Made by a program: the position numbers and the translations under genes | The notes under the pieces: model-generated | What the model was told of the DNA's origin: nothing | Database searches by the model: none | The model's input: the letters and a program-made list of their open reading frames with translations, nothing else | DNA from: Tetrapyrgos nigripes | Lineage: Eukaryota > Basidiomycota > Agaricomycetes > Agaricales > Campanellaceae | Length of the DNA: 64,000 bases | Reading direction: 5' to 3' | Assembly: GCA_013368315.1 (NCBI GenBank) | Contig: JAACJM010000151.1 | Coordinates: 62,001 to 126,000, forward strand | Shown here: piece after piece, positions 1 through 9,114 of the stretch | Position numbering within the stretch: the first letter of the stretch is position 1 | Layout of the letters: every line of letters starts with the position of its first letter

Positions 1-74
1 GACAGCATTCCATCTTGCCCGAGCTCGTTTTTATATCATCGAATACTTTGATTAATCCGGACGCTAGATACGAA

Positions 75-1167
75 TTACATGAAATCATCTTCCAACTCCC
101 TACCACTCTTGCGGGGGCCTTCATCCTCCTCCTCATCTTCTGCGCCATTGAAGAGGGAATCATAGGATCGTGCAGCTTTCTCTGCCTCTCTTTGTCGAGC
201 CAATTCGAGGTCTGCTTTTTTCTACAATAAAGCAACGATACATAATCAGTACCATGATAAAGAACAAAAGGCTAGAGCAATGAGTCACTCCTGTACCTTT
301 TCAGCTGCAGCAGATCTGCGAATAGCAGCTTCTTTCTTGAGACGGTCTACTCGCTCCTGCTCGTGATTGACTTCTGTTTCGACCTTGGTTTTGTTCAAGC
401 GGTTGACGATGGGGTTTTCTCGTTTGGCAATGTGTACTGCAAGGAGGCATTAGTAGAGTCTAGCTAGGAGGGTAGTGAACGAGAACCGAAAGGATACTGA
501 CCTCGTTTTACCTATAGATTGGCAGGTTACGTCGGTCAGCCGTGGTCTGTATCCATTTTGTCCAATGCAGCCGAGTCTTACGCGTTTATCACTGTGAAAG
601 GAAACCTGCCCAACTGCCATGTCGCCGGTTTTCTATGACTGGTGTCGGGGAAGTATGTCAGAGTCATAAATAACAAAGAGAGCTTACCTTCAAATTATCC
701 GCTGGCGTGTAGATAATCGTAAGATTATCCTTTTTGTTTCCTATAGGTCATTTCAGTCTCATCAGTGTTATGGTACGCGGTACACATACTAAAAGAAGCC
801 TAAACATTCACCTTCTATCGAATTTGCCTTGACCAACTGGGCCAGATCAATCAACAAAGCCTCGGGAATTGCGTCCCATGTCATTTCATCTGGCATTCGC
901 AGATAAACGTGCGCAGAGGAAAGCTTGTCGACGTGGAACCAAACGTCTTGAGGCCAAGCGTATTTAATGAGTTCTTCATCTGAAGAAATCATAATATCAT
1001 GTTCTGATCGCCATAAAATCGCGTCGCCGGCGGTAAACTTACTTTCGTGTTTATCACGACCCATGTAAACCGTAGAGGGCGGCTTAGTGGCTAAATACCT
1101 GCGCATGAGTGATAAATCGGTGTAGATCGAATAATTTACTACCAGTGGAAGTGAAGAATAGGACCAT
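75..1167 (-). CDS. CCDC25: CCDC25/Jlp2-like NFACT-R domain protein
   Basis: Spliced gene of at least six exons. The start ATG (1167-1165) gives MVLFFTST. A splice from 1143 to 1090 joins this to [13 protein letters not shown], and a second from 1043 to 979 gives [20 protein letters not shown]. Later exons give the LSSAHVYLR and LVKANSIEG motifs, then [10 protein letters not shown] (about 690-745) and [13 protein letters not shown] (about 590-650). The C-terminus is a charged, Lys/Glu-rich coiled coil (about 300-440) ending EDDFM and a TAA stop at 77-75. This order of motifs is characteristic of CCDC25 (yeast Jlp2), an NFACT-R (DUF814) protein of roughly 200 residues. The human protein has been described as a DNA sensor; the fungal role is not established. 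A longer start inside the same frame (to 1190) was rejected because splicing restores the family N-terminus exactly. No transmembrane segment is evident. Recognition is strong; some internal splice sites are approximate. Confidence 0.9.
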
Positions 1168-1508
1168 AATGCCCAGAGTAAGAGTAGCACTTCAGGTAGA
1201 TGAGAGCAGGAAGCAAACCGAGATGTGACAAATTGTCACTTCCTGTGACATCTCGTCAGGCTGTAACATCAGAGCGACCTCCCCCAACGTCACTGTATAC
1301 GAATAAGATGATCGGCTGGTGTACCGATAAACTTGCTCGTGAGGATACAATGGCTTCATCAAACAAGGGCCAAATAGGCACAAAAATTTCTGAGAAAAGT
1401 TATAGCTATATATATGCCCATTCACCGGGTATCAACGACTACATTATACATAGTACGACGAGTCTAGAAGATTATGCCGTTCAACCGACGGCAGCAGTCG
1501 CAGACTGA
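1168..1508. other. Intergenic, promoter of CCDC25-like gene and 3' end of GH23-like gene
   Basis: This 341-base gap lies between the start codon of the CCDC25-like gene and the stop codon of the next minus-strand gene. I see no convincing coding potential; open frames here lack codon structure or homology. It should hold the CCDC25 promoter and the 3' UTR of its neighbour. Confidence 0.5.
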
Positions 1509-2754
1509 TTAGAAGCAGACAGCAAGGTTGAAGTATTTGCCAAGTTTCATCTGGTACGCATTGACGTTCTGGCACCAGCCGTTGAGGAATTGAAATACGC
1601 TGGATAAAGGGAATAATGACCATGGTGAGACGATGAAGCAGACAATAATAACGGAGAGATGGAAACGATAAACGAGAAACAAGAAACTCAGTACTTACTA
1701 GTCAAGGTTATTCTGGCATCGACAGCAAGAAGAAAAGGCAGCAGCGGTAGCTTGTGTGTATGTCATACCCTGGAACCAGCCATTGTAGGAACCGATGGCG
1801 AGGACTACGTTGCCACCCTTATCGTTGAGAGTACGGGCGAAGAACTCAGCACCGGTTCTGATGTTGTAGTCCTGCATAACGAAAGAGAGGTCAGTATGAT
1901 TCTCGAAACAAGATCGATGACAAGTGACCCACCGGATCTCTGCAATTCCCGCCAGGAGCATTACCACACTTTTCCTGCGTGAGTTGCATGAGACCTTGTT
2001 CACCCCCGCCACCCACAGTCTCGGGGTTACACGTCGACTCCTGCATAGCGAACGAAGCGAGGATGATAGGAGGAATCCCATTAGCCCTTCCATAGTTGTA
2101 AAACATGTCCACGTAGGGAGCACAGGCGTGGAAGGGAGAGTTGGGATCGGACAATGCTTGGGTGAGGTCGACGACTTTGATTTGGGACACGGTGAGGTAG
2201 GGGGATTCCAACCTCCGTCGTTGATTCCTTGGTTGAGGTAGTCGATGTCGCCGTTGGGTCCGGAGGTGGTGGTGATGTCCCCTGAAGAAGAGCAGAGGAA
2301 GGAAATAGACAGATTAGAAGAAGGACGACAATGGAAAGTATGAAAGAGGAAGGGAAGACTTACAAGTACCGCCCCCAGCCGGAAGACTAGCAATGTTTAC
2401 ATTGGTAGTGATTCTAAAAACCAGTGAAATTAGGTTTCATTCTGGTACGAGAGATACAAAGAGCACATACTGAGCATTACCCTGATTGTTGTTGTTGTCG
2501 CTCGTATTGGCAGACGTAGACTCGCCAGACGAAGACTTGCAGAAAAATGTCAACTTAACCCAGCAAGGATCCGCACCAACAGGACTTACGCTGGGAATGC
2601 TCCTATTCTTGCACTTTGTCGAGCGTTTCCTGAGAGAAGATTCAGGTAACCGGCTGCGCTGCGCGAGACGACCATGTCGAGCGATAAGAGGGTTAGAGGC
2701 TTCGACGAGGACAGCTGAAGCGAGAGCAGCGAGGATGAAAGTATCGAACTTCAT
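1509..2754 (-). CDS. Secreted lysozyme-like / lytic transglycosylase (SLT, GH23-like) protein
   Basis: Spliced gene. ATG at 2754-2752 begins a signal peptide (MKFDTFILAALASAVLVEA), followed by a basic linker and a Ser/Asn-rich linker. Exons then join to a lysozyme-like domain: DITTTSGPNGDIDYLNQG, then PYVDMFYNYGRANGIPP, ASFAMQESTCNPETVGGGGE, GLMQLTQEKCGN, and, after an intron near 1930-1880, DYNIRTGAEFFARTLN and GSYNGW. The last exon gives QFLNGWCQNVNAYQMKLG and stops at 1511-1509. The Glu in FAMQES, followed by the GLMQLT motif, matches the catalytic layout of soluble lytic transglycosylase domains (GH23). The predicted role is cleavage of peptidoglycan-like glycan outside the cell, possibly against bacteria or in feeding; this is inferred from the fold only. 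Two other frames overlap it but are shadows. Intron borders are read by eye, and each junction keeps the frame. Confidence 0.85.
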
Positions 2755-3815
2755 AATTAAAAGAATGGAATGAACAAGGAAGGTAGGGAGTAAGGAAAGA
2801 AAGAAAGCGTTGTCAAATCGTAAACCACAGGCATTAGTACTCCCTGTCGATAGGGGCCAAGTTTCTCCTTGACGGCGGTTGTCATGAAACGAGAACTCGA
2901 TGACCGGATCTACATGCCAACAGATATGTTTTGGGACAAAGACTTGATCTTATTAAACCCCTAAACATATGTACCCGCCACGTCAAATTAGGAACGGAAA
3001 CGAAACCACGATGAGAGACAGAAATAAGAGATAGAAGGAAAAAATCACAAACGTGAGAGGCACAGCATGTACTCTCATACGATGCACAGAGGTGGAAAAG
3101 AAAGAGGCAAAAGGAGAGCAAAAAAGAAGGGAAGGAACGTGACGCGGGCACTCACATATGTAATCGTCACTCGAACACTCCATGAGCCCTCCTTCCCCAG
3201 AATCTCAGACATCCCTCTCCCTTATTCTCATCAGGCGCTACATCCCACTCCCGCTTTCTATTATCATGCCCGTGCTCAAACCTGCCCATCCCCACCGCTC
3301 CTCACCTATTCGCTGTTACCCGTTACACATCCTCAACAAGCGCCAATGACCAACACGACCTTTAAATTTTCCATCACGGGCTACGGGACCCACGGGCTAC
3401 GCCGTCATCGGTCTACGACCAGACCACTGGGACAGCCTCACGAGGGCCATTGACATATTACGAGGCAATTCAGTAGAGATAGTGTGAAAAGAATAAGAGA
3501 GAAGGAAGAGAACGGTCAGCCTTGATTGAGACAGCCAAATGATAACAACGGCGTACTAAAACAAAGCGCCAGCTCTGGAGAAATACGCATCGGTGGTTTC
3601 TGGAGAATTGCAGTAGACGACGACGAAGGAGCGATTGCGCGGTGACTAAATGGTTAAGGCCGTTGAGGGCCTGTTGAGTGAGAAAGGAACGCGTCTGGTG
3701 CTTCATCGACGTCACGCATTGGTGCTTTGTAAGCATGAGTGGCTGTAAATGGCAGTCTGAGTTCGGACATTTCGGAGTGCTGAGTGTAGACTCGCGTGGC
3801 CATCTATAAACACCC
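2755..3815. other. Intergenic region, probable promoter side of the Ser-rich gene
   Basis: About 1.06 kb without a gene I can support. The stretch 3180-3350 is C/T-rich on the + strand, as fungal promoters often are, and precedes an ATG at 3347 whose short frame (ending 3453) might be a first exon of the Ser-rich gene. No splice path to the repeat region could be fixed. Confidence 0.4.
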
Positions 3816-5120
3816 CGACCGACTCCTCCTCAACGACCGACTCGACGAGCTCCTCCACCACCACCTCCAGCTCAACCTCAACTACGTCTTCCACCACCAC
3901 CTCCACCTCAAGCTCTACCTCCAGTACCTCGTCTACCTCATCAACGAGTAGTACGAGTAGTACCAGTTCGACGAGCAGCACCTCATCCTCGACGTCTTCC
4001 TCCTCCTCCTCCTCCTCCTCCTCCTCCTCCTCCTCCTCCTCCTCCTCCTCCACCTCCTCTTCAAGCTCAACGTCAACCTTGATTACAACGGGAAGTGGAG
4101 GACAGACGATGACGGTGGTAACGGTGGTAACACCTTCGTTGACGGGGACGGGAAGTGGAGTTGGACCAAGTCAGACAAAGGAGAGATAATAGTGGTAGGT
4201 GTTTGTTTTTATTCGCCTTTACTGTTCTTTTTTCCTTTACTGTTTTGTTTCCCGTATTCCGTTACTTCAATGTTCCCCCTGCTTACCCCACCCCCCTTCC
4301 CCCAGACGATACGCTAGAAAGGAGACGAATCAAAACGTGGTTATGAAACGCGCAGTTATCTTTGCGTGTGCCGAGCAAACCGTCTCAACCGTCGCTCTCA
4401 TCCTAATTATCACCACCGCCATCCGGAAACGTCGAGCTAAAGCTTGGGATAGAGAGATTGCAGAGGCTGCGAAGGAGGCGAGGGCTACGGGGACTGCGGG
4501 AGTTCCGAGGGAGTATTTGGATGAGGAGGATGACGATCCACATGGGGGTGGGTATGCAGGAGGGGATTATGGAGGTGGGGGTCATGAAACGGGTTATGGA
4601 GGTGGTGGTGGTGGGGTAGGAGGCTATGGAAGCGAGGCGGGGTCTCATAGTACGTATGGGGCCTATGGGCAGCCTCCCATGGGGGGACGAGGGGAAGAGA
4701 TGTATCGGATGCGGGATATGGGTGGAGGTGGTGAGTCTTACTTTCGTCTTCTATTCTGCTTTTCTGCTGGCCTTTTCTCTTCTACTTTTCTTTCGCTCTC
4801 TCTACATACACTCTCTCTCTTTCCTTTCACTTTACTCTTCAGTTTTCGGCACTTGTTTCGTTTCGTCTACTTTTTACTTTACTCTAAGACTTCCGCGGTC
4901 TTGAGTCTTGAGTCTCTTTGCCTCATTCTCCGCTTCATCTTTCCCTTTCCCTTTCACTTTTTACCATTTTGGTTCCTTTTATTATGTCTGTGTCACTATG
5001 TTGTATTGGTTTGTCGCAGCGTCGTATGGGTCGCAGTGTCGCATTGTGGACTGTGGATTTTATAGACTGTATAGACTTCTGGAGTTGACGAGGTGGACGA
5101 GGGGGTGGATAATGGTATGA
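3816..5120 (+). CDS. Ser/Thr-rich single-span membrane protein (5' end unresolved)
   Basis: One frame from about 3816 encodes a long Ser/Thr tract (Ser-rich to about residue 90), then STLITTGSGGQTMTVVTVVT and a stop at 4186-4188. An intron of roughly 110-190 bases must follow. The next exon carries a short hydrophobic span (TVALILIITTAI) followed by a basic stop-transfer RKRRAK, then a Glu-rich and a Gly/Tyr-rich cytoplasmic tail (GGGYAGGDYGGGGHETGYG). A donor near 4730 and an acceptor near 5018 can join the tail to a final exon with a stop at 5118-5120. The Ser/Thr ectodomain, one span and a low-complexity tail resemble fungal Wsc/Mid2-like surface proteins in architecture only. The 5' exon and signal peptide were not found; an in-frame stop at about 3749 limits how far the first visible exon extends. 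The last intron, about 290 bases, is long for this genome. The model is partial. Confidence 0.45.
3998..4050 (+). repeat. (TCC)n microsatellite coding poly-Ser
   Basis: About 17 uninterrupted TCC triplets within the Ser-rich coding frame. On the minus strand they read as poly-Glu, which is a shadow. Length is likely to vary between strains. Confidence 0.9.
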
Positions 5121-6638
5121 GGTCTCATACCGGCGTGGTGATGGTATCTGGTGGTGCTCGTTTTCGTTTCCAGTTCCGTGTTTCGTTCTTCGTTCTTCGT
5201 TCTTCGTTTGTTTCGTTCTTCATTTTGGCGTTGAGTTGAGTTGGCTTGGCGCTGGGCTTAAATTGGTTTTGGCTTTTTGCATTTGCTCTTCATTCGTTTC
5301 AGTTGTTTCGCTTTTCTTCTTCACGTTGGCTTTGGCTCTGTCTCTGGCGTAGGGGTATGCGTCAGTCAGTCAGTCACCCAGCAGCTTTGATGTTGGGCAT
5401 TTGAGCCGTTGAGTCGTTGGGTGGGTGGTTGAGTCGTTGGGTAGTTGAGTTGGGTAAGTTTGAGCAAGTTAGTGATGGCGTTGGTGTTCGCTTTGGTGGT
5501 GCTGATGCTGGTGCTTTTGGGATGGGATGGGTTGTGGTCAGCTTTCTTTTTTTCTTCCCTTGGCGTTGGTGTTAGCATTGGTATGGATGGACAGTCTGAC
5601 GTTGAGGCAAGCGTTGATGCGCTGACGGCTTTTGGTGGTGGTGCCCTTTTCTCCTCCACGTTGCTTTATATTTCCACGGTGATGCTGTGGGTGGGTGAGT
5701 TGGTAGTAATGGTTATGGTAAAGAAGAGGGGAAGAGCCAAAGAGCCTTCAGCCTTCAGCTTCCCAATAGTTCCTGAGAGTGGAGGTTGGCTTGTATGATA
5801 TATTGTCAGAGGTTGTACCTACATTGATAGTACATGATGTTGATACAAGAGAGACCACTAGGTGATATAGCTAGGCTGTTGGGTTGATAGAGATGATTAC
5901 TAGGATTGTTGCCACAAGTTGAGTACTCAGGAAATAAGTACTGTTGGTTGTTGCTTAAAAAATAGGTATTACTGGTAAGAGCCTTTGAGGAGATTGCTGG
6001 TAATTGCTTGAGACGAATTGCTGGTTACTAGTAGGTAGAGTTGACAAAATATCTAGGCTAACGAGATGGATAACTATGTATGGTTTATATACTAATTGTA
6101 GGGAGACTTATGAGTCAGTGGGAGTCAGAATGCAGTGGTGAGAATTTACTGTGTCGGTCTGGCGTGCCAGTGGCGGGTCGCCATGTCATTCACACGATTT
6201 GCCGACGGACTTTAGGAGTGATCCCGTATCTCGGCTATCCATCCACTTTCGATGTCGTTTTCGGTTCACTCTTTTTGGCAGAGAATTCTGGTATGTTTGA
6301 GTGTTAATGTCACGCTGGTGTTATCTCAGAATATGTAGCATGTTTCTGCTACACTATAAGGCTTCAAAATGCACATACATATGTATGAAAATGAACTTGT
6401 TTCTTTGCAGAGCCGATTTGCTCCATTTGGTTTGTGGGGTAGGTTTTCCTTGAGTTTGCTGCTTGTAGCTTCCCACTCAGTGCTTTTTGTGAGGGAATTA
6501 TCTCGGCATGAATTATTTGTATGGATGTAATGAGTTTGGGTCTACCACCACATCAACAGAGCTCATAATAAGTTGGAAAAGGTTAAGAAATGTCTTATGT
6601 ACTTTGGCTTGGCAGCACATTGGGTGACACGTCAGTAC
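5121..6638. other. Gene-free stretch before the retroelement block
   Basis: About 1.5 kb. At 5180-5220 there is a short run of TTCGTTC-type repeats, and at 5400-5465 a GTTGAGTCGTTGGGT-like quasi-repeat. An open frame at 5445-5798 codes a Val/Leu/Gly-rich peptide, but its composition follows the GT-rich strand and no known domain is visible, so it is not called a gene. Confidence 0.5.
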
Positions 6639-7000
6639 TGTCATGACGTCTATATTTGGTACTATTTATTTCTTCTTATCTCCGTATCCTCAGATCTTTA
6701 CACCATATGACTCTTGTTCCACATGCTATGCACCGGACTTTTCATTTCTCCAATACAGCTTCAATACAGCTTCCTTTACAGCTTTCCTAACAGCCTTCCT
6801 TACATATATAAACCCTGTCCTGACACCTGGTTCCCCATCTCGACCTCTTTGTCGTTGGACCAGGTGTGTATTCCCCTTTTCATTACTGCTTTCACCTTTA
6901 CTGATGGGCACTGTAGTTCCAGTACTTACTGCTGTCTGTTAGTCGAGTTAAGCCAGTAGCTCCTTGTTATCGCTATCTAAGCGCTCGCCTCTTTGTGACA
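6639..7000 (+). repeat. 5' LTR of element A
   Basis: 362 bases, starting TGTCATGACG and ending TTTGTGACA. It matches 20176-20633 apart from insertions in the latter. It contains a TACAGCTTTCC-like short repeat and the sequence CTTACATATATAAACCC, a likely TATA box for the element transcript at about 6801-6815. Confidence 0.92.
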
Positions 7001-7068
7001 TTACGTTGAGATTCCTTACTGGACCAGCGGCCTCCATATAGGTCGTCCTTGCAGGCACTACTGTCACC
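7001..7068 (+). other. Leader of element A between 5' LTR and gag
   Basis: Untranslated leader beginning TTACGTTGAG directly after the LTR, where the primer-binding site should lie. I could not match it with confidence to a particular tRNA 3' end. Confidence 0.4.
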
Positions 7069-7898
7069 ATGTCTGGACGATACGCCACACCATCCTCAAT
7101 CTCTGATTCATCCATCTCTGCATCTCCCCCACCATCTCTGACGCCACTTGCTCTGTGTAGATTGGCTACATGGTTTTGACTTATCAGATCTGAAGCACAT
7201 TAGCTTTGATATCGACAGCTACCTGAAGACAGAGAAGAACTCTACAACAACTGCCAGCAACAGCCCTGTCCCCATGCTCATCACTCCATCCCCAGGTCCA
7301 CTACTACTTCTGGGAAGGAGAAAATAGTATAATTCTACCCAGCAATCCAGCTCTACTCTGCTCCCACTTCCTACGCCTTGCTTTCAGCCACCTGCCATTC
7401 TCTGGTCCTGAATTGAGTACTTCAACTATTCCGTCACCAGACCTCACTCACACTCCACTCCCACTATCCGTTCCACCTTCTGCCATACCAACAGCCTGTC
7501 CCAGTCCTACACTCACACCCAATCCATCCCCTCTTCCTGTGTCACCAGCCCCACTCAGTCCCATTGCCTCTCCAATCACTGACATTGACATGTCCTCTGC
7601 CGCCCTTGAAAACCTTCTTCAGGCTCTGGTCAACAACCAGAACCAGCTGCAACAGGCAATCACCAATTTGGTCAATAGGCCTACCCATGAATCCTCAGAC
7701 AAAACTCCCAAACCTGCCCCATTCAAAGGCGAGCCAGCCAAACTCAACTCATTCTTATCTCTCTTCATTCTCTGGGCTGGAGAACAGAAACAGCTCAAAC
7801 TCAATAATGGGAAACTCAACCCATGGAAGTGTATTGCAGAAGCACTCCTTATGATGGAGGGATCTGCCGCAGAATGGGCTGCAGAGTATGCTCGTCAT
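7069..7898 (+). pseudogene. Element A gag, 5' part (interrupted by element B)
   Basis: A first ATG at 7069 (MSGRYATPSS) leads into a broken frame. A continuous frame from 7413 encodes a Pro/Thr/Ser-rich N-terminus, then a capsid-like segment: ALENLLQALVNNQNQLQQAI, TPKPAPFKGEPAKLNSFLS, ALLMMEGSAAEWAAEYARH. Element B then cuts the codon series at 7898. The reading resumes in the same frame at 15589 (IRRVRADKAGAVFRWEGNW), so the insertion split a frame that was otherwise colinear. The nucleocapsid part lies beyond B. Confidence 0.8.
7894..7898. repeat. Target-site duplication GTCAT, left copy of element B
   Basis: GTCAT immediately left of the B LTR equals GTCAT at 15584-15588 immediately to its right, as expected of integrase-mediated insertion. 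Confidence 0.95.
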
Positions 7899-8423
7899 TG
7901 TCAAGGTTGTCGGTACACTCAATAACCACCCAAGTCACACAGTACGAGAAAGCCGGTTACAAGAGAATAGATTGATCGAAACGAGGTAGAGAGATAGAAG
8001 GATAGAAAGATAGAGAGAAAGCAAGCTGACTAGGCTCTACACTGCGTAGTAAAAGTACGGAGCGGAGACGAAGTGAACGAACTAAAGAATAGGTTACAAG
8101 GATCACAGGTATATAAGTAAAATATGAACAGATGGGAAAGAGTAAGTAATAATAGACGGTATCATATGAAAATGTCAAGGGCGAGAGAATGATAAGTCAA
8201 ATACGGATAGATGAAGGTACTGGATCATATGGAGTGATTGACAGTGAGAATGTCCATGGAGATAGGAATCGGAGGAGATAAGAATATGAGTCATAGATCT
8301 AGAGAGATGGTAACTATAGACGATGATGAGAAATGGTTGATGTTTATGGGGTTAGAGTGGGAAATAGGTAGTAAAGGGAAAAGAATAGAAAGGAAATGAC
8401 TAGGCGGAGAGCGATTCATGACA
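7899..8423 (-). repeat. 3' LTR of element B
   Basis: 525 bases, from TGTCAAGG to TTCATGACA as written on the + strand. It is nearly identical to 15059-15583. Of the 9 differences seen, 6 are CpG versus TpG or CpA. Confidence 0.95.
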
Positions 8424-8436
8424 TTACCCCCTCTTT
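8424..8436 (-). other. Polypurine tract of element B
   Basis: On the element strand the bases just before the 3' LTR read AAAGAGGGGGTAA, a typical polypurine tract for plus-strand priming. The same motif abuts the LTRs of C (21467-21479) and D (25343-25355). Confidence 0.85.
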
Positions 8437-8457
8437 AGGACGAGCTTTCACCGGAGC

Positions 8458-8931
8458 TTAGCAGGCTAGTCTTCCAATGCTCCGCCCATTGTTTGCGAAG
8501 TCGCTCGGCCAGTATTTGTCCCAATCAATGGTGTAGTTTGTAATCTCCCATCTAGGATCGTTCCAGTCTAAGTTCCCCCACTCTGTCGTGTTGGTTGCCA
8601 TTCCCCAGCCTCCTCCATTGTCGCCCGTGTCGTACTGTATAGTGCTGTGTGCCCCCCATATGCTGCCGTCTCCCCATCCAAGGTTCCCTTTGTGTTCCGC
8701 ACGTAGGGACGTCCATTGCACCACACACCAAGCTTGATGTCCTCTGCCCAATCTACATCGTCCTGGTCCATCCTCTCCTCCCCATGTGCAACGTTGGCAT
8801 CCGTTGTGAGGTCCGGCGTGCTGTTTTGAATGATGGCATTGACGTCCTGAGCGCTTCCCGTAGGTGCAACGTCCTCTGTTGGTCGGGTGTGCGGTGTGAG
8901 CAGTAGTGTCGGTGGAGGAAGTAGTAGACAT
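8458..8931 (-). CDS. Accessory Cys/His-rich ORF of element B (pol-LTR interval)
   Basis: Intact 157-codon ORF, same strand as pol, lying between the chromodomain end and the polypurine tract. The N-terminal half holds eight potential metal ligands: C22, C32, H38, H42, C45, C48, C59 and H65, in the context GRCTYGKRSG, KQHAGPHNGCQRC and RLGRGH; this pattern suggests two zinc sites. The C-terminal half is Trp/Asp/Asn/Gly-rich (EWGNLDWNDPRWEI). There is no signal peptide or membrane span, so it is not an envelope protein. All eight ligands are kept in the frameshifted copy in element D (25354-25865); over 49 codons I count about 11 synonymous and 6 replacement differences, which points to past selection on the protein. 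A TATA box lies about 90 bases upstream. I do not recognise the family. A nucleic-acid-binding role is only a guess from the Cys/His pattern. Confidence 0.8.
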   Translation of the reverse strand: MSTTSSTDTTAHTAHPTNRGRCTYGKRSGRQCHHSKQHAGPHNGCQRCTWGGEDGPGRCRLGRGHQAWCVVQWTSLRAEHKGNLGWGDGSIWGAHSTIQYDTGDNGGGWGMATNTTEWGNLDWNDPRWEITNYTIDWDKYWPSDFANNGRSIGRLAC

Positions 8932-9014
8932 TGTTATGACGAGGATGTGGGTGAGAGTTTGTTGGACTGCTAGTGGTGGATGATGTTCTGTAGTTCTTCG
9001 TTGTGGAAAGGGAT

Positions 9015-9023
9015 CTTTTATAG
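9015..9023 (-). promoter_or_regulatory. Internal TATA box for the accessory ORF of element B
   Basis: Minus strand reads CTATAAAAG, 84-92 bases upstream of the ATG at 8931-8929. Element D has GTATAAAAG at the equivalent place (25954-25962). Both ATGs sit in an AACAATGTC context. Conservation of box, spacing and context suggests separate transcription of the accessory ORF. Confidence 0.6.
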
Positions 9024-9114
9024 TTGTTGGTTGGGTGTGTGGTATGAACGCACGTCCGGGGACGGGTTTGACAGTAGACGCCGTTAGCGAGGGAATGTGA
9101 TTGATGAATGATGA

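Noticed and set aside
1168..1190. Upstream start for the CCDC25-like gene
   Set aside because: The longer frame runs through introns; splicing from ATG 1167 gives the exact family N-terminus.
3712..4053. Minus-strand frame coding poly-Glu and Val/Glu-rich protein
   Set aside because: It is the complement of the TCC/ACC-rich Ser/Thr coding tract; codon periodicity and the membrane-protein context support the plus strand.
5445..5798. Plus-strand hydrophobic frame of 117 codons
   Set aside because: Composition follows a GT-rich strand; there is no domain, no introns, and poor context for a gene.
8458..8931. Accessory ORF as a retroviral-type env gene
   Set aside because: It is in the env position, but there is no signal peptide, membrane span or glycosylation-rich ectodomain; it is small and Cys/His-rich.
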